Source: an uncultured Tateyamaria sp.
Lineage (GTDB): Bacteria > Pseudomonadota > Alphaproteobacteria > Rhodobacterales > Rhodobacteraceae
Length of the DNA: 64,000 nucleotides
Direction: 5' to 3'
NCBI RefSeq assembly: GCF_947488715.1
Contig: NZ_CANLAG010000002.1
Coordinates: forward strand, 434,001-498,000
Below, in pieces: positions 1 to 9,501 of this stretch. Every line of letters starts with the position of its first letter. The first letter of the stretch is position 1. Below the pieces are notes generated by a model. That model was given only the letters and a program-made list of their open reading frames with translations. It did no database searches and was not told where the DNA came from. Made by a program: the position numbers and the translations under genes.

Positions 1-777
1 CCACACGGCTTCTGATGTTTCGCCTGTGATGGGTGCCAGGGTCACAGCGTCAAACAGGTAGGTGTGGCCCGGCGTGACAGGGACCTGTGCGATACCATCC
101 GCATCCGTGCGGTGGAGCGTGATCGTCACCGCGTCACTCGGGTCGCGGTCAAACACTTCGACTTGGGCATCGCTGCGCGGGGCGCCGTCCAGCAGGACCT
201 GTACCGCCATCATGCCATCGAAATCCGGCGTATAGGGATTGGTCAGGGCAACAAATTCGGTCTTCAGACCCAGCGCCTTGTCATTGCCCGCGGCGTCGCC
301 CACACCGATCAGCGCCTTGGCGTGGCGGGTGTAGCGTTCCTTGAACGGCACTTCGGGAAAGCCGTTGGCCGCATGGCGCGCGGCGATATCGGGGAAATCC
401 TTGTGGTCGGCAAATTTCTGGAACTTGGGCCATTCGGAATACGTGACAAAGGAGGGCGTGGTTTCGTGCACGACCCGGACCAACCCACCCACGGGTGCGG
501 GCACGTCCAGCGCTGGGTTGTCGCCCATGCGTCCTTCGACGGGCCGAACAGTGTCACCGACCACCACGTCAAAGCGCGTGAAGCGCCCCTCGAAATAGGA
601 GAGTGTTGTGCCTTTGAATTCCTGCCCGTTTTTCAAGCGTGCGGCCAAATTGCCGGACGGCGCGACTTGATAGCTGTCCGCCTCGATCCAGAACTCATGT
701 GCGGTTGCAACCCCGGCGCAAATGGCGCACCAAAGCGACAGGACAAATCGGATCAAGATGGGGCGGGACAGAGCCAT
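1..777 (-). CDS. DUF4198 family exported protein (3' end outside window)
   Basis: The reading frame is open on the minus strand from ATG at 777 to the left edge without a stop, so about 259 residues of a longer protein are seen. The N-terminus is a signal peptide (basic MALSRP, then a hydrophobic stretch ending in GVATAHEFW), and the mature part starts with the HEFWIE motif typical of DUF4198/NikM-like periplasmic proteins. Members of this family are often found with nickel or cobalt uptake genes; the role here is inferred from that and from the divergent HupE/UreJ gene. It could equally be a generic carbohydrate-binding-like exported protein. A start 3' of this ATG would remove the signal peptide, so ATG 777 is preferred. 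Confidence 0.75.
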   Translation of the reverse strand, partial: MALSRPILIRFVLSLWCAICAGVATAHEFWIEADSYQVAPSGNLAARLKNGQEFKGTTLSYFEGRFTRFDVVVGDTVRPVEGRMGDNPALDVPAPVGGLVRVVHETTPSFVTYSEWPKFQKFADHKDFPDIAARHAANGFPEVPFKERYTRHAKALIGVGDAAGNDKALGLKTEFVALTNPYTPDFDGMMAVQVLLDGAPRSDAQVEVFDRDPSDAVTITLHRTDADGIAQVPVTPGHTYLFDAVTLAPITGETSEAVW

Positions 778-1924
778 GGTTGAAACCTTTCTGGGAACGA
801 ATGGAAAGCTGCGGTTTTGGGCCGTGATGTCAACCCTTTGGCTGGGTTTCTGGGCTGGAATGGCCACGGCTCACGAGGTTGTGCCCACCATCGCCGATCT
901 GACCGTGGCGGATGGTGCCGCGCGGATCGAGATGCGGGTGAACCTTGAGGCGCAGCTGTCTGGCATCGATCTGGATGCAGTGGAAGACACTGATGCGGCC
1001 GAGAACGCCGCCGACTATGATGCCTTGCGTGCGCTGACCGCGGCGGATGTGGCCGCGCGGGTGGATGCGCTGATCGCAAGTTGGAACACCGAGCCGCTCT
1101 TGTCCGTGAGCGGCACGCCTGTTGCGCTGTCGGTTGAGGCGGTGACGGTACCGGACGTGACGGACATCGAGCTGCCGCGGATTTCAGACCTTGTTCTGAC
1201 CGGGGCGGTGCCTGCGGATGCGGCGACCGTTACGGTGGCCTGGCCTGCGGGTGCGGGTGATCTGGTCCTGCGTCAGCAAGGTGTCGAGGCGCCCTACACC
1301 GGGTTGATCGGGGGCGGAGAGACCAGCGGCGCGATCGCGCTGGCCGGTGGCGATGCGGCAACCGGTTGGCAGACCTTTGTGGACTACATTCCCGTCGGCT
1401 TTGACCACATCCTGCCCAAGGGGCTGGATCACATCCTGTTTGTGTTGGGCCTGTTTTTCCTTTCCACGCGGCTGGGTCCGCTCTTGTGGCAGATCAGCGC
1501 GTTCACGCTGGCGCATACGGTGACGCTGGCGCTGGGGGCGCTGGGGCTGGTCAATGTGCCCGGCAGCATCGTGGAGCCGTTGATTGCGGCGTCGATTGTC
1601 TATGTCGCGGTGGAAAACATCTTTGCCAAAGGTGGCTTGAGCAAGTGGCGACCTCTGGTGATCTTTGGCTTTGGTCTGTTGCACGGGTTGGGGTTTGCGT
1701 CGGTGCTGGGCGAGTTCGGCCTGCCGCAGGGGCAGTTTATCCCGGCGCTGATCGGGTTCAACATTGGGGTCGAGTTGGGGCAGTTGACGGTGATCGCGCT
1801 GGCGTTCCTGGCCGTGGGCTGGTTTGCGTCCAAGGCGTGGTACCGCACAGCGATTGCGGTGCCCGCATCGGTCGTGATTGCCGCGATTGGGGCCTATTGG
1901 GTGGTGGAACGGGTGTTCCTGTAA
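776..1924 (+). CDS. HupE/UreJ family membrane protein
   Basis: This is an inner-membrane protein with an exported N-terminal region (signal ending in ATAHEV) and a C-terminal block of about six hydrophobic segments. The HupE/UreJ signatures are visible: GFDHILPKGLDHILF, FTLAHTVTLALG and FGFGLLHGLGFA. HupE and UreJ proteins are nickel (or cobalt) permeases; substrate here is not proven. The start is uncertain. ATG 776 gives a basic n-region (GKLR) before the hydrophobic core, whereas ATG 827 would begin inside the core. ATG 776 shares the palindrome CATG with the start codon of the divergent DUF4198 gene, so one of the two starts may be wrong. An in-frame ATG at 722 is less likely because it lies inside the divergent gene. 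Confidence 0.8.
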   Translation: MVETFLGTNGKLRFWAVMSTLWLGFWAGMATAHEVVPTIADLTVADGAARIEMRVNLEAQLSGIDLDAVEDTDAAENAADYDALRALTAADVAARVDALIASWNTEPLLSVSGTPVALSVEAVTVPDVTDIELPRISDLVLTGAVPADAATVTVAWPAGAGDLVLRQQGVEAPYTGLIGGGETSGAIALAGGDAATGWQTFVDYIPVGFDHILPKGLDHILFVLGLFFLSTRLGPLLWQISAFTLAHTVTLALGALGLVNVPGSIVEPLIAASIVYVAVENIFAKGGLSKWRPLVIFGFGLLHGLGFASVLGEFGLPQGQFIPALIGFNIGVELGQLTVIALAFLAVGWFASKAWYRTAIAVPASVVIAAIGAYWVVERVFL

Positions 1925-1928
1925 CCCG

Positions 1929-2546
1929 CTAGCGGCGCAGCGCGGTCGTCAGATCAGCCAACGCCTGCGCTGGTGCGTCCGCGTTCCAGATTTCTTCGCC
2001 TATGCCGAAAAAGTCGGTGATGGGAGCGAGGCGCGCGATGATCTCGGGCGTCAAGCCGCCTTCGGCGACGACAGGCACCTCGATCATCTCGGACCACCAT
2101 TGGAACAGATCGTCATCTGCCACGGTGCCGTCGGCCACGGCGGTCAGCGGACCGAAAGAAATGTAGTCCGCCCCGGCTTCGCCCGCGCTCATCCCGGCAT
2201 GGCGCGACGTGCCGCAATTGCTGCCGACGATGGCGTCGGGGCCAAGCGCCTTGCGTGCATCGCGCACGGATTTGGCCGCGTCCATCAGGTGCACGCCGTC
2301 GAGGCCCAGCCGTTCGGCCAGTGCGGTGTGGTCGTTGACCACGATCGCCACATCACGCGCGTGGGCCACTTCGCGGCACACGTCGGCGGCGCGGGAAATC
2401 CGGTCTTCGTCCTGCGTGGCGAGGGCCAGACGGATGCAGGCGATGTCGTGGGCGTCGAGGACGGCGGCCAGCTGATCCGGGAAATGCGACAGCTCGAACA
2501 CCGGCGGCGTCAGAAGGTAGAGTTGCGGCTGCTCGGGTGCGTCCAT
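1929..2546 (-). CDS. thiE: Thiamine phosphate synthase-family protein (ThiE)
   Basis: A TIM-barrel protein of 205 residues, the usual ThiE length. ThiE joins hydroxymethylpyrimidine diphosphate and the thiazole phosphate to make thiamine monophosphate. Visible family motifs are VNDHTALAERLGLDGVHL (phosphate and Mg binding), GSNCGTSRHAG, YISFGP and VVAEGGLTPE followed by a glycine-rich end. It converges on the HupE/UreJ gene with only 4 nt between stop codons. No other thi gene is adjacent and I see no THI-box riboswitch (no CTGAGA on the minus strand) in the leader 2547-2681, so this may be a stand-alone paralogue rather than the main pathway copy. Confidence 0.8.
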   Translation of the reverse strand: MDAPEQPQLYLLTPPVFELSHFPDQLAAVLDAHDIACIRLALATQDEDRISRAADVCREVAHARDVAIVVNDHTALAERLGLDGVHLMDAAKSVRDARKALGPDAIVGSNCGTSRHAGMSAGEAGADYISFGPLTAVADGTVADDDLFQWWSEMIEVPVVAEGGLTPEIIARLAPITDFFGIGEEIWNADAPAQALADLTTALRR

Positions 2547-2621
2547 CGTTGGGTGTCCTGTTCCTTTTGGCCTGCTCTAGCGGATGTGGCGGGGAAAGAA
2601 AACTTTTATGCCTGCGGCGCG

Positions 2622-2642
2622 CATATTTTGGGAACAATGAAG
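2622..2642 (+). repeat. Dispersed intergenic element, copy A
   Basis: The core CATATTT-TGG-GAACAATGAAG matches two other intergenic places in the window (36727-36747 on the minus strand and 44009-44029) at 18 or more of 21 positions. This copy lies 39 nt upstream of the trmJ-like start and lacks the GC-rich hairpin that precedes the other two. Confidence 0.6.
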
Positions 2643-2681
2643 GGATTGTGGTGCGCCGCAGCGATGGGGTAGACGGCGGCC

Positions 2682-3410
2682 ATGACACCGACATTTGTGC
2701 TGACACGGCCCCAGATGGGCGAAAACATCGGGGCGGCGGCCCGGGCGATGCTGAATTTTGGCGTGGACCGGATGCGGATCGTGGATCCGCGCGATGGCTG
2801 GCCCAACCCTGCTGCTGTGGCGATGGCCAGCGGTGCGGGCCGGGTGCTGGATGCGGCGACAGTGCATGATGATCTGGCGGGGGCGGTTGCGGATTGCACG
2901 TATGTCTATGCCACGACCGCGCGGCAGCGGGATCTGACCAAGGAGGTTCTGAGCCCAGAGGCGGCGATGGCGGATGCGGCGCGGCGCATGGGCGAGGGCG
3001 CGCATGTGGCGGTGTTGTTCGGGCCGGAACGCGCGGGGTTGGAGAATGAGGACATCGCGCAGGCGAACGCGTTGATCTCGGTCCCGGTGAACCCGGAATT
3101 TCCGTCATTGAACCTGGCGCAATGTGTGTTGTTGGTGGGCTATGAGTGGATGCGGGCGGCGGGTGACGTGACTGCGCACAGCACAGAGATGGCCGGCACG
3201 CAGTGGGCGACGGCGGACGAGGTGGAGCATTTGGCGCGCCATTTCGAGGACCGGCTGGACACGGCGGGTTTCTTTTTCCCGGACCACAAGGCCGCCAGCA
3301 TGCGAGTCAACCTGCGCAACATGTGGAGCCGGATGCCCTTGACGCGGGCGGATGTGCAGACGCTGCACGGGATGCTGCGTCAGATGGTCCGGTGGGCCAC
3401 GCGCGACTGA
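2682..3410 (+). CDS. trmJ: RNA methyltransferase, TrmJ/SpoU family
   Basis: A SPOUT-class 2'-O-ribose methyltransferase of 242 residues, matching the TrmJ length. TrmJ methylates the ribose at position 32 of tRNA anticodon loops using S-adenosylmethionine. Visible motifs: RPQMGENIGAAARAM (motif 1), VLFGPERAGLENEDI (motif 2) and VPVNPEFPSLNLAQC (motif 3), which together form the knotted SAM site. The C-terminal 70 residues are the TrmJ-type extension. The gene stands alone, followed 60 nt later by ctaA. The product could be annotated simply as RNA methyltransferase; the precise tRNA target is inferred from family. Confidence 0.85.
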   Translation: MTPTFVLTRPQMGENIGAAARAMLNFGVDRMRIVDPRDGWPNPAAVAMASGAGRVLDAATVHDDLAGAVADCTYVYATTARQRDLTKEVLSPEAAMADAARRMGEGAHVAVLFGPERAGLENEDIAQANALISVPVNPEFPSLNLAQCVLLVGYEWMRAAGDVTAHSTEMAGTQWATADEVEHLARHFEDRLDTAGFFFPDHKAASMRVNLRNMWSRMPLTRADVQTLHGMLRQMVRWATRD

Positions 3411-3470
3411 CGCTGGACGCGCCCGCCCTGCGGACATAGGTTGCCCGCTGACACGACAGATGAGGCTGGC

Positions 3471-4613
3471 ATGGCAAAGAACCGCAGCATTTTCGAAGAG
3501 GTGGGCACCACCGAGAAACAGGTGGCGCAGGCAGGTGTGATTGACGCAGGCCGTGGCGGCGCACGGGGTGCGATCCGGGTGTGGCTGATGATCCTTTTCG
3601 GGCTGGTGGTGCTGATGATCGCGGTGGGCGGTTTGACCCGCCTCACGGACAGCGGGTTGTCGATCACCGAGTGGCGGCCCCTGACCGGGGCGATACCGCC
3701 GATGAATGCCGCCGACTGGCAATCGGAGTTCGAGAAATATCAGGCCATCGATGAATTCCGCATCCAGAACCAGTGGATGGAGCTGTCGGATTTCAAGGTA
3801 ATCTATTGGTGGGAATGGGGCCATCGCCAGCTGGGCCGCGTGATCGGCGTGGTCTGGGTCATCGGGTTCCTGTGGTTCCTGTTGCGGCGCAAGATCCCGA
3901 CGGGCTGGACGCTGCCCCTGCTGGGCCTGGGCGTGCTGGGTGGTCTGCAAGGGGCCATCGGCTGGTGGATGGTGGCCAGTGGTGTGACCACGGGCGAGGG
4001 CATGGTGGATGTGGCAAGCTACCGGTTGGCCACGCATCTTGGGCTGGCCTTTGTCATTCTGGGCTTTATCGCGTGGTATGTGTTCCACATGGGCCGGACG
4101 GAGCGCGACCTGATGCAGGCCAGGCGCGGCAAGGAAGCGCGGCTGTTCTCGATCGCCACCGGGCTGATGCATTTTGCGTTTTTGCAGATCCTGATCGGGG
4201 CGCTGGTGGCGGGGATCGACGCCGGGCGTAGCTATACTGATTGGCCGCTGATGGGCGGGCAGGTGTTTCCGGCGACGGCGCTGATCCTCGAGCCCTGGTG
4301 GCGCAACCTGTTTGAAAGTCCCGGTCTGGTGCAGTTCGTGCACCGGGTGACGGGATACCTGCTGTTTGCCTTTGCGGTGGTGGTGTGGCTGCGCGGGCGG
4401 CGGTCGGCCCATCCGCGCACGCGTTTTGCGTTCAACGCGGTCATGGCCGCGATGGCGTTGCAGATCGTGCTGGGTATCGTCACCGTTCTTTATGCCGCGC
4501 CGTGGCAGGTGGCGATCCTGCACCAGCTGCTGGCCGTGATCCTGTGGGTGTTGATCCTGCGCGCGCGGTTCCTGTCTGCCTATCCTGTTGCCACATCCAT
4601 TCGAGGAACCTGA
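3471..4613 (+). CDS. ctaA: Haem A synthase (COX15/CtaA type)
   Basis: An inner-membrane protein of 380 residues with about eight hydrophobic helices. It oxidises the methyl group of haem O to give haem A for cytochrome c oxidase. COX15 signatures seen: GGLTRLTDSGLSITEWRP after the first helix, EFEKYQAIDEFR, the WWEWGHRQLGR haem-ligand region, and paired later histidines in ATHLGLAF, VQFVHRVTGY and LHQLLA. ATG 3471 is chosen because GAGG lies 7 nt before it and the family N-terminus (MAKNRSIFEEV) fits; an in-frame TTG at 3441 adds an unlikely tail. The next gene starts 3 nt after the stop. Confidence 0.92.
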   Translation: MAKNRSIFEEVGTTEKQVAQAGVIDAGRGGARGAIRVWLMILFGLVVLMIAVGGLTRLTDSGLSITEWRPLTGAIPPMNAADWQSEFEKYQAIDEFRIQNQWMELSDFKVIYWWEWGHRQLGRVIGVVWVIGFLWFLLRRKIPTGWTLPLLGLGVLGGLQGAIGWWMVASGVTTGEGMVDVASYRLATHLGLAFVILGFIAWYVFHMGRTERDLMQARRGKEARLFSIATGLMHFAFLQILIGALVAGIDAGRSYTDWPLMGGQVFPATALILEPWWRNLFESPGLVQFVHRVTGYLLFAFAVVVWLRGRRSAHPRTRFAFNAVMAAMALQIVLGIVTVLYAAPWQVAILHQLLAVILWVLILRARFLSAYPVATSIRGT

Positions 4614-4616
4614 CCG

Positions 4617-6092
4617 ATGACTGCATATGATGACCTGATGGCCTTTGATCACGACACGCAGGCGCTGTCGCAGGTGGCCGGGCGGCTGGGCTGGGACCAG
4701 GAGACGATCATGCCGCGCGGGGCCGCACCGCAGCGCGCCGAGGAGATGGCCGCGATGGAGGGCGTCTTGCATTCCCGCCGGACCGATCCACGCGTAGGCG
4801 ACTGGCTGGCGGCGATTGATCCTGCGACACTGGACGACGTAGGCGCGGCGCGTGTGCGCGAAATCCGTCGCAGCTTTGATCGTGCGTCCAAGGTGCCGGG
4901 GGATCTGGCGGCGACCATCGCGCGGGTGACATCCGCCGCGCAAGGTGCTTGGGCAGAGGCACGAGCGGCAGATGATTTTGCAGCCTTCGCCCCGGTGCTC
5001 GAAGAAGTAGTGGCCCTCAAGCGCGAGGAAGGGGCGGCACTGGCCGCAGGCGGTGATGTCTATGATGCGATGTTGGCCGATTACGAGCCGGGTACGACAG
5101 CTGCCGATCTTGAGGCGATGTTTGGCGCATTGCGCCCCGCACTGACCGAGTTGCGGGCCGCAATCCTCGACAAACCCGCGCCCAGGGGCGTCAGCGGCAC
5201 ATTTGACGAAGCCAAGCAACTGGCGCTGAGCAGTAAGCTGGCGCAGGCTTTTGGCTATGATCTCGGGCACGGTCGCATCGACAAGGCCGTGCATCCGTTC
5301 TCGTCCGGGTCGGGCCTGGATGTGCGGATCACCACGCGCACCAATCCGGCCGATCCGTTCAACTGTTTCTATTCGACCATCCACGAGGTTGGGCACGCCT
5401 GCTATGAGCAGAACATTGATGCGCAACACCTGCTGACCCCGCTGGGGCGTGGCGTGTCGATGGGGGTGCACGAAAGCCAGAGCCGCATCTATGAGAACCA
5501 ATTGGGCCGCAGCCGCGCGTTCACCGGTTGGCTTTTTGGTCAGATGCGGGACGCGTTTGGCGATTTCGGAATTCCGGACGAGGATGCGTTCTATGCCGCC
5601 GTCAACAAAGTGTCCGACGGCTATATCCGTACCGAGGCGGATGAGGTGCAATACAACCTGCATGTCCTGATGCGGTTCGATCTGGAACGCGCACTGATGG
5701 CGGGTGACTTGCAAGTGGCGGACTTGGAGGCCGCGTGGAACGACCGATTTGCCGCCGATTTCGGCTATGCCGTCGACAAGGCGTCGAATGGCGTGTTGCA
5801 GGATGTGCACTGGTCCGTAGGCCTGTTCGGGTATTTCCCGACGTACAGCCTGGGCAATGTCTATGCCGGATGCCTCTATGAAGCGTTGCGCGCGGCGGTG
5901 CCCACACTGGACGATCAGTTGGCCCGTGGCGATACGTCGGCGGCAACCGGGTGGTTGCGAGACAACCTGCAAACCCATGGTGGTTTGTTTGAGCCCAGGG
6001 ATGTGATCACGCGCGCAAGCGGAATGTCGCCGGGTCCAGAGCCCATTATCGCCTATCTAAAGACCAAATTCACCGCGCTTTACGATTTGTGA
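4617..6092 (+). CDS. Carboxypeptidase M32 (thermostable carboxypeptidase Taq family)
   Basis: A cytoplasmic zinc metallocarboxypeptidase of 491 residues, the standard M32 length (about 490-500). The catalytic HEVGH motif sits at residues 256-260 within STIHEVGHACYEQN, followed by the family motifs GVSMGVHESQSRIYENQLGRS and the C-terminal VHWSVGLFGYFPTYSLGN. M32 enzymes remove C-terminal residues from peptides with broad specificity. The start ATG lies just after the ctaA stop, so the two genes are probably co-transcribed, although they have no obvious functional link. Confidence 0.92.
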   Translation: MTAYDDLMAFDHDTQALSQVAGRLGWDQETIMPRGAAPQRAEEMAAMEGVLHSRRTDPRVGDWLAAIDPATLDDVGAARVREIRRSFDRASKVPGDLAATIARVTSAAQGAWAEARAADDFAAFAPVLEEVVALKREEGAALAAGGDVYDAMLADYEPGTTAADLEAMFGALRPALTELRAAILDKPAPRGVSGTFDEAKQLALSSKLAQAFGYDLGHGRIDKAVHPFSSGSGLDVRITTRTNPADPFNCFYSTIHEVGHACYEQNIDAQHLLTPLGRGVSMGVHESQSRIYENQLGRSRAFTGWLFGQMRDAFGDFGIPDEDAFYAAVNKVSDGYIRTEADEVQYNLHVLMRFDLERALMAGDLQVADLEAAWNDRFAADFGYAVDKASNGVLQDVHWSVGLFGYFPTYSLGNVYAGCLYEALRAAVPTLDDQLARGDTSAATGWLRDNLQTHGGLFEPRDVITRASGMSPGPEPIIAYLKTKFTALYDL

Positions 6093-6141
6093 CGCGCGCG
6101 CGGCGGAATTCCCCATTACGCCGCATCCTGCTTTGGGTTTG

Positions 6142-6179
6142 TTCTGTTCACGTAAACTTAAAGAGTGGAGTGAACAGAA
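6142..6179 (+). promoter_or_regulatory. Inverted repeat enclosing the ribosome binding site of the next gene
   Basis: TTCTGTTCA (6142-6150) and TGAACAGAA (6171-6179) are perfect 9-bp complements, extendable by two G-U pairs. The 20-nt loop holds the GGAG ribosome binding site (6167-6170), and the second arm ends on the A of the start codon at 6179. In RNA this would form a hairpin touching the translation start. It could alternatively be a DNA operator. Confidence 0.5.
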
Positions 6180-6508
6180 TGAAACGCATGCTACAGGCCG
6201 TTGCCGTCATGTCCGTGATCGGTGCGCCGCTGGCCGCGCAGGAAACCACACAACAGACCGTGGTGGGTGCATCTGGCGATCCCGTGTACAGCGTCCAGGT
6301 GACCGGCGCGAACGGTGAGACCTACAACTGCCGGCCCGACATTCAGACCGTGAACGGCCAACTGGTGCGCCGCTGCCAGCGGTTGAATGTGGTGAATGGT
6401 CAGTTGCTGGGTGGTTCGTTGGCAACAACGGGCGCGATTGCGGCTGCCGCCATCGTACTGGTTGCTCTGGCGTCGGATGGCGGATCGTCCACGACCACAA
6501 CCAACTGA
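6179..6508 (+). CDS. Small exported protein with C-terminal hydrophobic segment
   Basis: A 109-residue protein of unknown function. It begins with a clear signal peptide (MKRMLQ, hydrophobic core, cut after APLAAQ), has a central part with two cysteines (NCRPD and RRCQR) and similar short segments TVNGQLVRRC and VVNGQLLGGS, then a hydrophobic stretch rich in Ala, Ile and Val, and ends in SSTTTTN. ATG 6179 is preferred because GGAG precedes it by 8 nt and a signal peptide follows. A strong hairpin terminator lies 12 nt after the stop. Likely periplasmic or membrane-associated; the two cysteines could form a disulfide. Confidence 0.75.
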   Translation: MKRMLQAVAVMSVIGAPLAAQETTQQTVVGASGDPVYSVQVTGANGETYNCRPDIQTVNGQLVRRCQRLNVVNGQLLGGSLATTGAIAAAAIVLVALASDGGSSTTTTN

Positions 6509-6519
6509 TCAAACGACAA

Positions 6520-6542
6520 GAGGAAGGCCATTGGCCTTCCTC
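6520..6542. terminator. Bidirectional terminator between the small exported protein gene and gyrA
   Basis: A perfect 10-bp stem, GAGGAAGGCC / GGCCTTCCTC, with loop ATT. It lies between convergent genes whose stop codons are at 6508 and 6564, so it can serve both strands. T-tracts are short on each side. Confidence 0.7.
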
Positions 6543-6563
6543 ATTCCGTTCAGGCGCAGCGGA

Positions 6564-9308
6564 TCATTCCTCTGCGTCGTCGTCTTCGGTCTGATCTGCG
6601 ATCCAGGCGACGCTTACCACTTCTTCGTTCTTGCCGGTGTTGAACACCTTGACCCCGCCCGCGCTGCGCGAGCGGAAGCTGATGCCGTCCACGGGCACGC
6701 GGATCGACTGACCCTTGGACGTGGCGAGCATGATTTGATCATCCATATCCACCGGGAACGAGGCGATGATATCGCCGGTCTGCATCCGCTTGTCCCATGC
6801 CGTCACGCCCATGCCGCCGCGTCCGCGCAGCGGGTAGTCATGTGAGGATGACAGTTTGCCCGCACCCCCTGCAGTGATGGTGAGGATCAGGTTTTCGGCC
6901 GCCGACATCTCGGCATAGCGGTCCTGTGGCAGGGGCATGTCGGCATTGCCGCCTTCGTCGTCGGTCATGTCCGGGTCGTCAGCGATGCCCGCCATGGCGC
7001 GGCGCATCTTGAGATAGGCGGCGCGTTCGTCCGACGTTGCCTCGAAATGGCGGATCACGGACATTGACACCACGCGGTTGTCGCCGGACAGCTTGATGCC
7101 CCGGACCCCGGTCGAGGCACGGCTGTTGAACACCCGCACGTCATCGGCGCGGAAGCGGATGGCGCGCCCGGCGTTTGTGACCAGCATCACATCGTCATCG
7201 TTCGAGGCGATGCGCGCGTTGATCAGTTTCCAGCCCTCGCTGTCGCCCTCAAACTTCATCGCGATCTTGCCGTTGGCCTTCACATTAGTGAAATCCGACA
7301 GCTTGTTGCGGCGCACGGTGCCGTGGTCTGTGGCAAACACGACCTGCAAATCATCCCATTCCTTTTCATCCCGGTCGACCGGCATGATGGCGGCGATGCT
7401 GACCCCTTGGGGGATCGGCAGGATGTTGATGATCGCCTTGCCCTTGGACGTACGTCCACCTTGCGGCAAGCGCCAGGTCTTGAGCTTGTAGACCATGCCG
7501 TCTGTGGTGAAGAACAACAGCTGCGTATGGGTGTTGGCAACGAATAGGGTGGTGATCACGTCCTCTTCCTTGGTCTGCATGCCCGACACACCTTTGCCGC
7601 CGCGTTTCTGACTGCGGAAATCGGCGAGCGGCGTGCGTTTGATATATCCGCCGGAGGTCACGGTGACGACCATGTCCTCGCGCTCGATCAGATCTTCGTC
7701 TTCCATGTCGCCGGACCAGTCGACAATCTCGGTGCGACGCGGGACTGCGAACAGGTCGCGAGTTTCTTTCAGCTCATGGGCGATGATGCCCATGATCCGT
7801 TCGCGGGACCCCAGAATTTCGAGGTATTCCTTGATCTTACCTGCCAGTTCTTCAAGTTCGTCCGTGACTTCTTTGACGCCGATCTGGGTCAGACGTTGCA
7901 GACGCAGATCGAGGATCGCGCGGGCTTGCGTTTCGCTGAGGTTATAGGTGCCGTCCTCGTTCGCCGTGTGGGTCGGATCGTCGATCAGCGCAATGTACGG
8001 CAGGATGTCCTGCGCGGGCCAGCGGCGTTCCATCAGTTTAGCGCGCGCGGCGGCGGCGTCGGCGGATTGCCGGATGGTCGCCACGACCTCATCGATATTG
8101 GTGACGGCAACGGCCAGACCACAGAGGATGTGGCTGCGTTCGCGCGCCTTGCGCAACTCGTAGGCGGTACGGCGCGCGACAACTTCCTCGCGGAAGTCTA
8201 TGAAACTGGTGAGAAAACGGCGCAACGTGAGCTGTTCAGGTCGGCCACCATTCAGGGCAAGCATGTTGCAACCAAAGGACGTCTGCATCGGTGTAAATCG
8301 GAACAGTTGGTTCAGCACCACCTCGGCGGTGGCGTCGCGCTTGAGTTCGACCACGACGCGGACACCGTTGCGGTCGGATTCGTCCTGCACGTGGCTGATG
8401 CCTTCGATGCGCTTATCACGCGCGGCCTCGGCGATGCGTTCGATCATCGTGGCCTTGTTCACCTGATAGGGAATCTCATCGATTACAATGGCATAGCGGT
8501 CTTTCCTGATCTCCTCGACGCGGGTCTTAGAGCGGACGATGACACTGCCGCGCCCTTCGAGGTACGCTTTGCGCGCGCCGGAGCGGCCCAACATGATGCC
8601 ACCCGTAGGGAAGTCGGGGCCGGGCACATAGTCGATCAGCTGTTCGCTGCTCAGGTCTGGATCCTCGATCAGGGCCAGGCAGGCGTCGACCACTTCGCCA
8701 AGGTTGTGTGGCGGGATGTTGGTGGCCATACCAACGGCAATGCCGCCCGCACCGTTGACCAGCATGTTGGGGAAACGGGCGGGTAGAACGGTGGGTTCGC
8801 GGTCCTTGCCATCATAGTTGTCCTGAAAATCGACAGTGTCTTTGTCGATATCGGCAAGGATGTAGGCGGCGGGCTTGTCCATGCGCACTTCGGTGTAACG
8901 CATGGCGGCGGGGTTATCGCCATCCATGGAGCCAAAGTTGCCCTGGCCGTCCAGCAGCGGCAGCGACATCGAAAAGTCCTGCGCCATGCGTACCAGCGCG
9001 TCATAGATCGCAGAGTCGCCGTGAGGGTGGTATTTCCCCATAACGTCACCTACGGGGCGTGCGGACTTGCGATAGGACTTGTCGTGGCTGTTGCCGGTCT
9101 CGTGCATGGCGTAGAGGATGCGCCGGTGCACAGGTTTTAAGCCGTCCCGAAGGTCCGGAATAGCGCGGCTGACGATGACTGACATGGCATAGTCCAGGTA
9201 GGACGTGCGCATTTCTTGTTCGATGGACACCGTTGGACCGTCATATGCAGGCCGCTCAGGAGGCGTCATTTCGTCATTGTTTTCAGGGGGTTGTGGCGTG
9301 TCGTTCAC
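6564..9308 (-). CDS. gyrA: DNA gyrase subunit A
   Basis: A 914-residue GyrA, which cuts and rejoins DNA during ATP-driven negative supercoiling with GyrB. The N-terminus has [21 protein letters not shown]; the quinolone-resistance region reads [17 protein letters not shown], with the Ser and Asp equivalent to E. coli S83 and D87 both present. The catalytic tyrosine is in [10 protein letters not shown]. The C-terminal beta-pinwheel carries a GyrA box-like [11 protein letters not shown]. Acidic residues ([10 protein letters not shown]) end the protein. It converges on the upstream small gene and is divergent from usg. Confidence 0.97.
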   Translation of the reverse strand: MNDTPQPPENNDEMTPPERPAYDGPTVSIEQEMRTSYLDYAMSVIVSRAIPDLRDGLKPVHRRILYAMHETGNSHDKSYRKSARPVGDVMGKYHPHGDSAIYDALVRMAQDFSMSLPLLDGQGNFGSMDGDNPAAMRYTEVRMDKPAAYILADIDKDTVDFQDNYDGKDREPTVLPARFPNMLVNGAGGIAVGMATNIPPHNLGEVVDACLALIEDPDLSSEQLIDYVPGPDFPTGGIMLGRSGARKAYLEGRGSVIVRSKTRVEEIRKDRYAIVIDEIPYQVNKATMIERIAEAARDKRIEGISHVQDESDRNGVRVVVELKRDATAEVVLNQLFRFTPMQTSFGCNMLALNGGRPEQLTLRRFLTSFIDFREEVVARRTAYELRKARERSHILCGLAVAVTNIDEVVATIRQSADAAAARAKLMERRWPAQDILPYIALIDDPTHTANEDGTYNLSETQARAILDLRLQRLTQIGVKEVTDELEELAGKIKEYLEILGSRERIMGIIAHELKETRDLFAVPRRTEIVDWSGDMEDEDLIEREDMVVTVTSGGYIKRTPLADFRSQKRGGKGVSGMQTKEEDVITTLFVANTHTQLLFFTTDGMVYKLKTWRLPQGGRTSKGKAIINILPIPQGVSIAAIMPVDRDEKEWDDLQVVFATDHGTVRRNKLSDFTNVKANGKIAMKFEGDSEGWKLINARIASNDDDVMLVTNAGRAIRFRADDVRVFNSRASTGVRGIKLSGDNRVVSMSVIRHFEATSDERAAYLKMRRAMAGIADDPDMTDDEGGNADMPLPQDRYAEMSAAENLILTITAGGAGKLSSSHDYPLRGRGGMGVTAWDKRMQTGDIIASFPVDMDDQIMLATSKGQSIRVPVDGISFRSRSAGGVKVFNTGKNEEVVSVAWIADQTEDDDAEE

Positions 9309-9501
9309 GTGGGCCTGCCCGTTCTTTGCGTGGCTCTATATCTTGCGGTGCAGTCTATCAGAAACCACAGATAAGGTGCAATGGGCGCGGCGATGCGGCT
9401 GTTAGCAGTCGTGGACAAGCGGTGCTAGGATGTTGTTTTTGTTGAAAATTAATCTTTTCCGGGTTGAGATGGATGGGAGTGGTCAAAAAAGGAGCCAAAA
9501 C

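Noticed and set aside
64-783. A 239-codon plus-strand frame at the left edge
   Set aside because: The minus strand encodes a signal-peptide protein of the DUF4198 family over the same DNA.
2547-2681. Thiamine riboswitch before thiE
   Set aside because: No THI-box (CTGAGA) on the minus strand and no matching fold seen.
3105-5978. A 957-codon open frame on the minus strand
   Set aside because: It lies opposite trmJ, ctaA and the M32 carboxypeptidase, which have clear family motifs. Its translation is rich in His, Arg, Gln and Pro with no recognisable domain, as expected of antisense frames in GC-rich DNA.
6564-9308. Quinolone-resistance change in gyrA
   Set aside because: The Ser and Asp equivalent to E. 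coli S83 and D87 are both the sensitive residues.
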